Part shown: positions 56,206-64,000 of the stretch, in pieces
How positions within the stretch are numbered: position 1 is the stretch's first letter
Layout of the letters: each line of letters begins with the position of its first letter
Assembly (NCBI GenBank): GCA_963726065.1
Contig: CAVSAU010000009.1
Location: 62,001 to 126,000 of the forward strand
DNA from: Neomesorhizobium sp963726065
GTDB lineage: Bacteria; Pseudomonadota; Alphaproteobacteria; Rhizobiales; Rhizobiaceae
Length of the DNA stretch: 64,000 nucleotides
Direction: 5' to 3'
Translations under genes and position numbers: made by a program
Notes under the pieces: model-generated
What the model was told of the DNA's origin: nothing
Seen by the model: only the letters and a program-made list of their open reading frames with translations
Database searches by the model: none

Positions 56206-58372
56206 CTATAGCGCCGAGAGCGTTTCGAGCTTGGGCGGAACGCCGATCGGCGGCGCGGAGCGGAATTCCTCCGACATCTCCTTGAGAGCCTCGTCGTTGC
56301 GACCGACAGCACGGCAGGACGTTCGATGACCGCTTCGGCGGCGTCTGGTCGGGCTTCTCTTCGGCGGCTGCCTTGGCGGCGAGTCTCTGGGATCGACGAA
56401 CGGGTTTTCGATGCCGGGGATCGGCTTCAGGTCGATGTTCTGGTGCGCATAGTCCATCAGCCGCTGCCAGGTCATCGCCGGCAGCGAGCCGCCGGTCATG
56501 TCGTTGGTCGGGTGTGAAGTCGTCATTGCCGAGCCAGACGGCGGCCGTGTAGTTGCCGGTGAAGCCGACATACCAGGCGTCGCGGTAGCCCTGCGTGGTG
56601 CCGGTCTTGCCGGCCGAGCGGATGCTGCGGCAGCGCCGCGCGGCGCGCCGTGCCCCATTCCGGCACCTGCACCAGCATCGAGTTCATCTCCGACATCGCC
56701 TTCTCCGACAGCACGCGCCGCGGCTTGGGGCCGTCGCGGTCGAAATCGTAGAACACCTCGCCGGAACGGGTCAGCAGCTGCGTGATGGCGTGGCGGGTGC
56801 CGGCAAAGCCGCCATCGGCGAACACGTTGTAGCCGGTCGCCTGGTCCATGACGGTCATGCCGGACGTGCCGAGCACCATGGTCTTGTGGTACTTCGAGCG
56901 GCGACTCCACGCCCATGGCATGCGTCGAGCTCGACCACCGGCTTGACCCCGACAGATGGTCCTTGGCGAGCCGCACCGGCACGGTGTTGATCGACTTCAC
57001 GAGCGCCGTGGTCAGCGTCACGCGGCCGGAATAGCCGCGGCCATAGTTCTTCGGCGACCAGCCGCCCCAGGTGATCGGCCCGTCGGAAATCGTCGAGTCT
57101 CGGGCGTGAAGTCGTTCTCCATCGCGGTGGCGTAGACATAAGGCTTGAACGACGAGCCGGCCTGGCGCAGCGCCCTGGTGGCGCGGTTGAACTGGCTCGC
57201 GCCATAGTCGCGGCCGCCGACGATGGCCCGCACCGCGCCGTTGTTTTCGAGCATGACGATCGCGCCCTCGGTGACGCGGTAGTCCTTGCCGTACTGGCGC
57301 AGATGGAATTCGAGCGATTCCTCGGCCGCCTGCTGGATGTTCATGTCGATGGTGGTGCGCGCCACCATCGAGTGGACGCCGTATTTCGGCGGCGACGCGC
57401 TTTGCCTCCTCGAAGGCCCAGTCGAGGAAATAGTCGGGGCTCTTGACGTCGCCGCGGTCGACGACGTCGGCCGGATGCAGCCGCGCCGACAGCACCTGGC
57501 CCTCGGTCAGGAAGCCGCCCTGCACCATGTTGGTCAGCACTTCGTTGGCGCGGGCGCGCGCCGCCGGCAGGTTGATGTGCGGCGCGTATTTGGCCGGCGC
57601 CTTGAACAGGCCGGCGAGCATCGCCGCCTCGGCGCAGCGTCAGGTCCTTGACGTTCTTGCCGAAATAGAAGTCGGCCGCGGCCGCGATGCCGAACGTGCC
57701 GCCGCCCATATAGGCGCGGTCGAGATAGAGCTGCAGGATCTCCTTCTTCGACAGGTTCATCTCGAGCCACAGCGACAGGAAGGCCTCCTTGACCTTGCGC
57801 TCGACGGTGCGCTCGTTGGACAGGAACAGGTTCTTGGCGAGCTGCTGGGTGATGGTCGAGCCGCCCTGCACGACGGAATTGGCGCGCGACGTTTTCCTGA
57901 CATGGCGCGGAACAGGCCGAGGAAATCGATGCCGAAATGGCTCGAAGAAGCGGCGGTCCTCGGTGGCCAGCACCGCCTTGATCACATGGTCGGGCATCTC
58001 GTCGACCGGCACGGAATCGCGCTGGATGATGCCGCGCTGGCCGATCTCGTTGCCGTAGCGGTCGAGGAAGGTGACGGCGAAATCGCCCTGGGTGCGCCAG
58101 TCGCCGGCGGTTTCCTCGAAGGCCGGCAGCGCCAGCGCCAGCATGACGACCGAGCCGGCGGCGCCCAGCGTGACGCCTTCGCTGAGCAGCTCGACGATGG
58201 CGCGCCGCCAGCCGGTGACGCGAAAGCGGCGGAAGAAGATGGTCAGGTTTTCCCAGATCTCGCCGGCCTTGAAGCCGGCCTCATACAGGGTCGAATCGAT
58301 CCAGGCATCGACCGCGAGAAGCCTGCCGGCCTTCGGAGCCCTGGATTTTCGAGGTTCGAACGGATGTTCCAT
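56206..58372 (-). CDS. Penicillin-binding protein 1A (bifunctional, several frameshifts)
   Basis: About 720 residues after correction. One membrane helix (L-G-A-A-G-S-V-V-M-L-A-L-A-L-P-A-F) precedes the glycosyltransferase domain: A-T-E-D-R-R-F-F-E, G-G-S-T-I-T-Q-Q-L-A-K-N-L-F, K-E-A-F-L-S-L-W-L-E. The transpeptidase domain has the S-x-x-K box as A-G-S-S-F-K-P and the K-T-G box as G-K-T-G-T-T-Q-G-Y-R-D-A-W-Y-V-G. Inserted bases occur near 57900, 57940, 57640, 57400, 57100, 56900 and 56630. It polymerises and cross-links peptidoglycan. The C-terminus is a Pro-rich tail. Confidence 0.85.
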
Positions 58373-58402
58373 TCTGCTGTCCGACCGCGTCCTTGGATCA
58401 AT

Positions 58403-58627
58403 CTAAAATTGCATACAGGCGATTTCAGGGCGAAAACAATCGTGATCCTGCGGCCCCATTTCCTTTTCCCCGATTTTGGATGGGCCAACAAGGAAAATCC
58501 GGCCGCTCACCAGGGTTTGAAAAAATACGGTAAAGAATAGGAATTTATTCTTGATACCGTAACGGTCCTCCGATAGGTTGTCGCTATCGTCGGAAATGTG
58601 TTTGTGGCGGGCCAGCGGCTTGGACAT
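58403..58627 (-). CDS. Possible small protein upstream of PBP1A
   Basis: A 74-residue frame, M-S-K-P-L-A-R-H-K-H-I-S-D-D-S-D-N-L, with a hydrophobic F-L-F-F-T-V-F-F-Q-T-L-V. GAGGGTGAA precedes the ATG. I do not recognise it, and in a region with many read errors the frame may be wrong. Confidence 0.25.
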   Translation of the reverse strand: MSKPLARHKHISDDSDNLSEDRYGIKNKFLFFTVFFQTLVSGRIFLVGPSKIGEKEMGPQDHDCFRPEIACMQF

Positions 58628-58782
58628 TTCACCCTCGTACTCTCGGCGATCTGTCCGGTCCGTGAGCAATCCGACACTTCCAGGCAAGCAAGGCAGTAGG
58701 CGAGGTTCCTTCCCGGCTTGCTGGGCAGATTGTGCATGGCGCTGCCTGATGCCGACGGCCCTCTTCTCTGGAAGCGTCACTC

Positions 58783-59100
58783 ATGACCGAAATCAACGAA
58801 ACCGCTTGGCTTGGGGCGGCGAAAGGTACTTGCGCGTCGCAGGGTCGGCCGTGTCGCTGGCCTACATCGCCGCGCGGCGGGCACCGCGAGGCAGCCCTTC
58901 GTTTCGCCGCAGGCGTGCTCTGCGGACCGGTTTTCGGCAACACCGGCGCACTGAAGATCGCTACCCAACTCGGCATCGCCGGCACTATCGGCGGCTTCTA
59001 GGCGATGCTGATGGCGCGTCTGTGCACATGGTCGGCGCCGGGCTTGCCGGCGCGCGCCTTCGAATGCGGATGGGCATGGCCAAAGGAGCGAAGCGATGGA
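58783..59100 (+). CDS. DUF6107-like GTA cluster protein (frameshifts)
   Basis: About 105 residues after correction: T-A-W-L-G-A-A-K at the start, S-A-V-S-L-A-Y-I in a second frame, R-E-A-A-L-R-F-A-A-G-V-L-C-G-P-V-F-G-N-T-G, and the end R-M-G-M-A-K-G-A-K-R. Small two-helix membrane proteins of this type lie between the portal and prohead-protease genes in rhizobial GTA clusters, as here. The 60 bp before the ATG (P-D-A-D-G-P-L-L-W-K-R-H-S then TGA) may be the end of the portal gene. Confidence 0.6.
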
Positions 59101-59763
59101 TGCTGGCCGGATCACCCGCCTCAGCGAGCGGAAATTTGTCGACCTGGGGGTCGAGGAACGGCAACCCAACTGTTCTTTCTCCGGTTATGCCAGCCTTTTC
59201 GGCAGCGTGGATCTCGGCCGCGACGTCGTCGAGCGCGGAGCGTTTGCGAAATCGCTGAGGACTTGGGTGCGGCAGGCATCCGCATGCTGTTCCAGCACGA
59301 CCCGAACCAGCCTATCGGTACCTGGACCGAGGTCCGGGAGAACGCCCGCGGCCTGTTCGTGCGCGGCAGGCTGACCGAAGGGTTAAACCGCTCGCGGGAC
59401 TTGCTGAACCTGATGCGCGGCGGTGCGCTCGACGGGCTGTCTATCGGCTTCCGGACGGTGAGGGCGAAGAACGACGCCGCGGCGCGGGTGCGACGCATTC
59501 TGGAGGCGGATCTGTGGGAAATCTCGGTGGTTACGTTTCCGATGATGCCCGGCGCCCGTGTCGAGAAGATCAAGGGTTTCGGGCGCGCTCGCGCGCTGCC
59601 GACGACACGTGAACTCGAAGGTTGGCTGACAAGGGATGCTGGGCTGATGCGAGGCGGTGCCAGGGCGAGTGGTCACCAAGGGCTTCGCCAGCCTTGTGCG
59701 CGAGCCGGACGCCGCGAAAACAGCCGGGCGGGATCATTGCGATGATCCGCGGCGACACACATG
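59096..59763 (+). CDS. HK97-type prohead protease of a gene transfer agent (frameshifts)
   Basis: About 215 residues. The start F-S-G-Y-A-S-L-F-G-S-V-D-L-G-R-D-V-V-E-R-G-A-F is the conserved entry of HK97 proteases. The catalytic His lies in R-M-L-F-Q-H-D-P-N-Q-P-I-G-T-W and the Ser in G-A-L-D-G-L-S-I-G-F-R-T. E-A-D-L-W-E-I-S-V-V-T-F-P-M follows. One break lies near 59260. AAAGGAG precedes the ATG at 59096. It matures capsids and corresponds to RcGTA g4. Confidence 0.85.
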
Positions 59764-59796
59764 ATCAATGGGCGGGATTTTTCTGATCGCAATGAC

Positions 59797-60285
59797 ATGC
59801 AGGCGCCAGCACCTGAAACCAAGGTTAGCATTTCGAGCTGCCTGAGGCTTTCGACGAGCTCATGAATTCGTTCAAGGCCTTCAAGGGCGGCAACAACGAA
59901 CGGCTGGACGATATCGAAAAGTGTATGAGCGCCGATGTGGTAACCACCGACAAGGTGGAGCGCATTTCCCGCGGCGCTCGATGTGATGGCGTTGAAGAGG
60001 GCGGTGCGGCCGCAGCGCGGCCGGCAAACGCGCCCGGGCTCATCGGCCTCGAATACAAGCAGGCCCTCGAGATTTATGTGCGCCACGGCGACCACCGCTC
60101 GCTGCGGGCCTCGACACCGAGGCGATGTCTATGGCTCCGGCCAGGACGGTGGACACCTGGCGCCGGGGGGAAACCGAGGCCGAGATCGGCAAGCAGCTGG
60201 CCGCACTCTCGCCGATCCGTTTGATCGCCGCGGTCCGCCAGTTTCGGCGCGGTGCTGAAGAAGGCGTTCGGGGTCCAAGTGAATG
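59797..60285 (+). pseudogene. HK97-type major capsid protein of a GTA, N-terminal part only
   Basis: Across frames it reads F-E-L-P-E-A-F-D-E-L-M-N-S-F-K-A-F-K-G-G-N-N-E-R-L-D-D-I-E-K, then L-E-Y-K-Q-A-L-E-I-Y-V-R-H-G-D-H-R-S-L, and E-T-E-A-E-I-G-K-Q-L-A-A-L-S-P-I-R. These are the scaffolding-like delta region and the N-terminal arm of GTA capsid protein (RcGTA g5, normally ~400 residues). After about 160 residues the capsid ends at ~60285 and unrelated sequence follows. Frameshifts may be read errors, but the missing 240 residues are a real or assembly deletion. Confidence 0.75.
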
Positions 60286-60349
60286 GGGAGAAGGAGGCTA
60301 GTCTTCACTGGCACATTACCCTTGAAAATCAACCGATTCTCGACGTTTC

Positions 60350-60758
60350 ATGACTTCGTTTCGAACCTTGGAACCGGGCGTCGAGCGGTGACGCTTTGCC
60401 GAAGTGGAGGCTCATCTTCGCCTCGACCACGCCAACCAAGCTGCTGTCGGGCCTCATCCGGGCAGCGCGCAATGAAGTTGAACGCGCCACCGGCATCGCC
60501 CTGATCAAGCAGAGCTGGGCGCTCGCGCTCGATCGCTGGCCGCGAACTGTACTTGTGGTCCTCATCCGGTGCGGACGATCGATCCCGTCACCGCCTAGGG
60601 GGCCGAAGGCGAGGCGTCGCTGGTCCCGGCTGGTCAAGGTGTTGAAATGGAAGCTCTGGCGGGGAACGGTGAATATCGCTACCGTCCGCGCAGGATCGCC
60701 GCCGAAAAATCTGTGCAACGGCCGCGAACGCGCCCTTCGATCTCGGGGAAGAATAACG
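60350..60758 (+). CDS. Phage head-tail connector-like protein of a GTA (frameshifts)
   Basis: Reassembled: M-T-S-F-R-T-L-E-P-G-V-E, then A-E-V-E-A-H-L-R-L-D-H-A-N, G-L-I-R-A-A-R-N-E-V-E-R-A-T-G-I-A-L-I-K-Q-S-W-A-L-A-L-D-R-W-P-R, and N-G-E-Y-R-Y-R-P-R-R-I. This is the gp6-like head-tail connector pattern (RcGTA g6). At least three breaks. The head closure gene (g7) expected next is absent. Confidence 0.7.
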
Positions 60759-61178
60759 ATGCCCGCGCCGGCCGCTGAATTGCAGGAGGCGATTTTTGCG
60801 TCGCTTTCAAGCGACACGGCGCTGGTGGCGGCGATGGGCGGCGCACGCATATGCGATCTGGCGCCGGCCAATGTCGCCTTCCCCTACATCGCCTTCGGGC
60901 GCACCAGCGTCTACGACTGGAGCACCGGAACCGAAAGCGGCACCGAACAGCTCTTCACCTTGCATATCTGGTCGAAGACGAAAGGCAAGAAGGAAACGCT
61001 GGACATCATGGAGCTGGCGCGAGCCCGCCTCGCCGATGCGTCGCTACCGCTTGACGGCCGCCATCTGGTGAGCCTGCGCCTGGAGTTCGCCGAAGCACGG
61101 CACGACGACGACCTGTCGCTGCATCATGGATTATTGCGGTTCCGGGCGGTGACGCAGGAAGCGAGGAGCAAAGAGTGA
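60759..61178 (+). CDS. DUF3168 tail-completion protein of a GTA
   Basis: A 139-residue intact frame: E-L-Q-E-A-I-F-A-S-L-S-S-D-T-A-L-V-A-A-M-G-G-A-R-I, F-P-Y-I-A-F-G-R-T-S-V-Y-D-W-S-T-G-T-E-S-G-T-E-Q-L-F-T-L-H-I-W-S-K and L-R-F-R-A-V-T-Q-E. This matches DUF3168, the RcGTA g8 position, which joins head and tail. It shows that the region's reads are not uniformly bad. Confidence 0.88.
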   Translation: MPAPAAELQEAIFASLSSDTALVAAMGGARICDLAPANVAFPYIAFGRTSVYDWSTGTESGTEQLFTLHIWSKTKGKKETLDIMELARARLADASLPLDGRHLVSLRLEFAEARHDDDLSLHHGLLRFRAVTQEARSKE

Positions 61179-61268
61179 TTGGTGAATGGTTTCATCGCTC
61201 CGACCAATTCGACTTTCGCTACTTGCTATCACCATTCGCGGTCTATCCTCATTTCAGGGGACCACCCA

Positions 61269-61690
61269 ATGGTCGCACAGAAGGGCAGGGACATTCTGCT
61301 AAGCGGCCTCGGCCACCGCCAGGCCGGCCGCTGGCGATCCTGCTCGATCTGCCGCTGGCGCCTGGCGCGACCGCCGCATCGGCAGTTGGGGATCTTTGCA
61401 TGGAACCGTGCCGGGCGAAGCCAGTTCGCATGCGCGTCGCCCGAAGAGGCCGGCGTCGCTCAGCGGGCATCGATCCCCCGCGCAGCGACGCTCGGACGCG
61501 ACAGTGCGAACCGCGATCTCGTCGACGCAGAGCTGGACCTATGGGGCAGCTGGACAGCGGTCGGATTTTTGCCGATCCGGCTGCAATCGACGTGACCGTA
61601 TGGCAACTGAGCGCCGCGGTCGGCCGCAGACTTCCGATCAAACGCTTTCGCTGACCCGACCGATCAATTTTTTCACGCGCTGAAAAGGTG
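61269..61690 (+). pseudogene. GTA major tail protein start and unassigned tail-region remnant
   Basis: The ATG at 61269 opens M-V-A-Q-K-G-R-D-I-L-L, the beginning of the GTA major tail protein (RcGTA g9), right after the DUF3168 gene as expected. Similarity ends after about a dozen residues. The rest to 61690 is GC-rich with coding bias in shifting frames (for example A-A-T-L-G-R-D-S-A-N-R-D-L-V-D-A-E-L-D-L-W) that I cannot identify. The tail tape-measure and tail-fibre genes are missing. Confidence 0.45.
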
Positions 61691-62024
61691 AAACCATGAA
61701 CGAGCAAAAAGCCTGATATTTTTCGCGCACGATCTGGGCCTCGCTGATCACTGTCGCCGCCGCTCTGGCGGGATGCTTGGACTACCGGTCGAAGGGCTGG
61801 ACAATTCCGCCTTGGCCGATACGCTGCTCCAGGCAGTGGCAGGCGATCGCGGGACAGGTTGCGATCTTCGGCGGCCTTCTCGGCCCAGAATCGCATCGGC
61901 TGACCTAGCGGTGCCGCGTTACTCGGCCGATATTGTTGAAACGGAGAACGATGCGACGATTACATTCGTTGTTGTTGAACCAGCGTTCATTTAACGTTCA
62001 GAAGCGATCGGCTAGAAGAGCGCC
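61691..62024. other. Intergenic region without a supportable gene
   Basis: About 330 bp between the GTA remnant and the FeuN-like gene. A short hydrophobic frame near 61700-61900 is broken and unrecognised. The promoter of the feu genes should lie near 61950-62020. Confidence 0.35.
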
Positions 62025-62324
62025 ATGGAAGGATTTCGCTCAGTGCTTCGATCTGCAATTGCTGCCTTTTCCGGTTTGGCCCTGCTTGTCTCGCAAGCGG
62101 CTGCGATGCCCGTGGCGCCTTTCACGGCCGAGAGTTCGCTGATACCGGTGCAAAGCGACTGCTACGCGATCGGCGAGCAGATCGCTGCGCAAAATGGCGG
62201 CACGCTGGCCAAGGCCTCGCCTTCCACAAGCGGCGGGCAGCCGGTCTGCGTCATCGTCGTGCTGGTTCCCGGCAAGGATGGCGAACGGCCGCGCCGCGTC
62301 CAGATGGTGGTGCCGCAGGGCTGA
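62025..62324 (+). CDS. FeuN-like small periplasmic protein
   Basis: A 99-residue exported protein with a signal peptide (L-R-S-A-I-A-A-F-S-G-L-A-L-L-V-S-Q-A-A-A). The mature part includes D-C-Y-A-I-G-E-Q-I-A-A-Q-N-G-G and Q-P-V-C-V-I-V-V-L-V-P, with two cysteines that could form a disulfide. It lies just upstream of feuP. In Sinorhizobium meliloti a small periplasmic protein, FeuN, restrains FeuP-FeuQ signalling; assignment here rests on size, export and position. Confidence 0.65.
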   Translation: MEGFRSVLRSAIAAFSGLALLVSQAAAMPVAPFTAESSLIPVQSDCYAIGEQIAAQNGGTLAKASPSTSGGQPVCVIVVLVPGKDGERPRRVQMVVPQG

Positions 62325-62399
62325 TGGCCGCGCCGTTTCCAACGGATAGGCTTTTCGCCTATCCTCGATTGACATCTCCAAGAGCGTGTATGTAGTTCC

Positions 62400-63065
62400 A
62401 TGCGGATACTTGTGGTTGAGGATGACAAGGACCTGAACCGTCAGATTGCGGACTCGCTGACTGACGCGGGTTACGTGGTCGACCGCGCCTATGACGGCGA
62501 GGAGGGGCATTTCCTCGGCGACACCGAACCTTACGATGCAGTCGTGCTCGATATCGGCCTGCCGCAGATGGACGGCATCAGTGTGGTCGAGCGGTGGCGG
62601 CGCGCCGGGCGCAAGATGCCGGTGCTGATCCTCACCGCGCGCGACCGCTGGAGCGACAAGGTGGCCGGCATCGATGCCGGCGCCGACGACTATGTAACCA
62701 AGCCCTTCCATATCGAGGAGGTGCTGGCGCGGGTGCGGGCGCTGATCCGCCGCGCCGCGGGGCATGCCTCGTCCGAACTTTCGTGCGGGCCGCTGCGCCT
62801 CGACACCAAGGCGTCGAAGGCCGACGTGGACGGCGTGCCGCTGAAACTCACCTCGCACGAGTTCCGCCTGCTTGCCTATCTGATGCACCACATGGGCGAG
62901 GTGGTGTCGCGCACCGAGCTGGTCGAACATCTCTACGACCAGGATTTCGACCGCGATTCCAACACCATAGAGGTGTTTGTTGGCCGCCTGCGCAAGAAGA
63001 TGGGCATCGACATGATCGAAACCGTGCGCGGCATGGGCTACCGCATGCGCGAGCCGGCGGCGTGA
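62400..63065 (+). CDS. feuP: OmpR-family response regulator FeuP
   Basis: A 221-residue regulator. The receiver domain has the acidic pair in V-V-E-D-D-K-D-L-N, the phosphorylated Asp in D-A-V-V-L-D-I-G-L-P, the Thr in L-I-L-T-A-R-D-R-W and the Lys in Y-V-T-K-P-F-H. The C-terminal winged helix shows L-T-S-H-E-F-R-L-L-A-Y-L and N-T-I-E-V-F-V-G-R-L-R-K-K. T-A-R-D-R-W-S-D-K-V-A-G-I-D-A-G-A-D-D-Y is the FeuP form. FeuP activates cyclic-glucan export and other envelope genes in Sinorhizobium. The kinase gene follows after 49 bp. Confidence 0.88.
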   Translation: MRILVVEDDKDLNRQIADSLTDAGYVVDRAYDGEEGHFLGDTEPYDAVVLDIGLPQMDGISVVERWRRAGRKMPVLILTARDRWSDKVAGIDAGADDYVTKPFHIEEVLARVRALIRRAAGHASSELSCGPLRLDTKASKADVDGVPLKLTSHEFRLLAYLMHHMGEVVSRTELVEHLYDQDFDRDSNTIEVFVGRLRKKMGIDMIETVRGMGYRMREPAA

Positions 63066-63114
63066 CGGCGAGGCCGGCGAGACCCTGCTTCACTCACCAT
63101 CGCCAGGTCGCGGC

Positions 63115-64000
63115 GTGACACTCGTCCCGCGCTCGCTGGCTTTTCGCATCATCGCGCTGTCGACGGTCTGGGCGATCGTCACGCTGCTGATCATCTCCAC
63201 GATCATCAGCACGCTCTACCGCCAGGCAAGCGAGCGCGGCTTCAACAGCCTGCTTTCGGCGCATCTGTTCAACCTGATCAGTTCGGTCGGCGTCTCCGAG
63301 GGCGGCGCGCTGACCGGCAGCGTCGATCTCGGCGACCTGCGTTTCTCCGAGCCGGATTCCGGCTGGTACTGGGCGGTGGAGCCGGTTTCCGGCGGGCTGA
63401 CCGGCCAGTTGCGCTCGCTCTCGATGAGCGAGGCGATCCCGTCGCCGCCAGCGACGACCGTGCCGTTCAATTCCGAATTCCAGCGCAGCTACCAGGCTGA
63501 CGGCATCGCCGGCGAGGACCTGCAGGTGTTCGAAAGCGAGTTCGTTCTCGATGCCGAGAACCGCGTCGCCCGTTTCCGGGTGATGGGCAACAGGACCGAA
63601 CTTGAAAACGAGATCGGCGCATTTCAGGGCCGGCTGTTCACCTATCTCTCGATCTTCGGCGTCGGCATGGTCGCCATCAACGCGATTGCCATCATGCTTG
63701 GCCTGCGCCCGCTCGGCCGGGTGCACGAGGCGTTGTCGAAGGTTCGCGAAGGCACGGCGCAGCGCCTCGACGGCAAGTTTCCCGCCGAAATCGAACCGCT
63801 TGCAAACGAAACCAACGCGCTGATCGAGAACAACAAGCGCATCGTCGAGCGCTCGCGCACCCAGGTCGGAAATCTCGCCCATTCGCTGAAGACGCCGCTC
63901 GCCGTCCTGCTCAACGAAGCACGCATCATCGGCGGCGAAAAGGGCAGGCTGATCGAAGTGCAGGCCGCGGCGATGCAACAGCAGCTCGAACATTACCTGC
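63115..64000 (+). CDS. feuQ: Sensor histidine kinase FeuQ (partial at window edge)
   Basis: The first 295 residues are visible. A GTG start at 63115 gives T-L-V-P-R-S-L-A-F-R-I-I-A-L-S-T-V-W-A-I-V-T-L-L-I-I-S-T-I, the first membrane helix. The periplasmic sensor (~residues 36-180) follows, then a second helix (Y-L-S-I-F-G-V-G-M-V-A-I-N-A-I-A-I-M-L-G-L), a HAMP-like linker (R-P-L-G-R-V-H-E-A-L) and the H-box N-L-A-H-S-L-K-T-P-L-A-V-L. The catalytic domain lies beyond the window. It is the partner of FeuP, and its periplasmic loop would be the target of a FeuN-like inhibitor. Confidence 0.88.
   Translation, partial: MTLVPRSLAFRIIALSTVWAIVTLLIISTIISTLYRQASERGFNSLLSAHLFNLISSVGVSEGGALTGSVDLGDLRFSEPDSGWYWAVEPVSGGLTGQLRSLSMSEAIPSPPATTVPFNSEFQRSYQADGIAGEDLQVFESEFVLDAENRVARFRVMGNRTELENEIGAFQGRLFTYLSIFGVGMVAINAIAIMLGLRPLGRVHEALSKVREGTAQRLDGKFPAEIEPLANETNALIENNKRIVERSRTQVGNLAHSLKTPLAVLLNEARIIGGEKGRLIEVQAAAMQQQLEHYL

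Overview
The window looks like a chromosomal segment of a Mesorhizobium-type alphaproteobacterium (Hyphomicrobiales). The grounds are GC-rich codon use, PopZ, a MucR/Ros regulator, a FeuP/FeuQ two-component pair, remains of a Rhodobacter-capsulatus-type gene transfer agent (GTA), Ti-type traA/traC/traD genes and several rhizobial intergenic repeats. No search was run; names come from motifs, gene order and family knowledge.

Layout. 1-5.0 kb: a CHASE2 (adenylate-cyclase-type) sensor cut by the window edge, a FecR-domain protein, and the two methylmalonyl-CoA mutase subunits. 5.27-17.31 kb: a foreign island between a 17-bp copy of the 3' end of tRNA-Asn and the intact tRNA-Asn gene. It holds an AT-rich membrane protein with a phospholipase-A2-like HD motif, phage and IS scraps, an AlpA-like excision regulator, traA/traC/traD with a probable oriT, a ParB remnant, a VapBC-type pair, a broken serine recombinase, a Fic AMPylase with a striking operator array, and a decayed TIR protein. 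It reads as a degraded integrative mobilizable element carrying toxin and possible defence cargo.

17.3-28.3 kb: core genes: tRNA-Cys, a Pcm-family methyltransferase, TolC, PopZ, a HerA-type ATPase, an L,D-transpeptidase, a haloacid dehalogenase, a branched-chain aminotransferase, superoxide dismutase, and a collapsed iron-siderophore ABC transporter. 28.3-39.6 kb: one long minus-strand operon with a ribose-type ABC transporter, SorC regulator, aldo/keto reductase, GlpD-like dehydrogenase, DhnA-type aldolase, FGGY kinase and GMC oxidoreductase. It is a complete uptake-and-catabolism module for an unidentified sugar, polyol or related compound.

40-49.7 kb: cytochrome c' and a diheme cytochrome c, an MFS carrier, oligopeptidase B, an SH3-like secreted protein, MucR, a stand-alone DnaA-domain-IV protein, a DUF6456 protein, SufE and a DUF5330 protein. 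50-61.7 kb: a DivJ-like histidine kinase, peptidoglycan-binding protein, DUF1491, DUF2336, DUF1254/DUF1214 pair, PBP1A and a partial GTA head-tail cluster. 62-64 kb: FeuN-like protein, FeuP and the start of FeuQ. A family of about 140-bp MITE-like repeats with 20-bp terminal inverted repeats sits at 48.9-54.9 kb.

Quality warning. Many conserved genes are broken by isolated one-base changes, mostly insertions, after which the conserved protein continues in another frame. These are scattered across the window (traA, tolC, GMC oxidoreductase, FGGY kinase, ABC ATPase, DUF6456) and very dense in most genes between 50.1 and 61.7 kb, although the 53.0-54.4 kb genes are clean. This looks more like residual read error than biology, so such genes are listed as CDS with the breaks described. 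True decay (deletions, fusions, fragments) is called separately.
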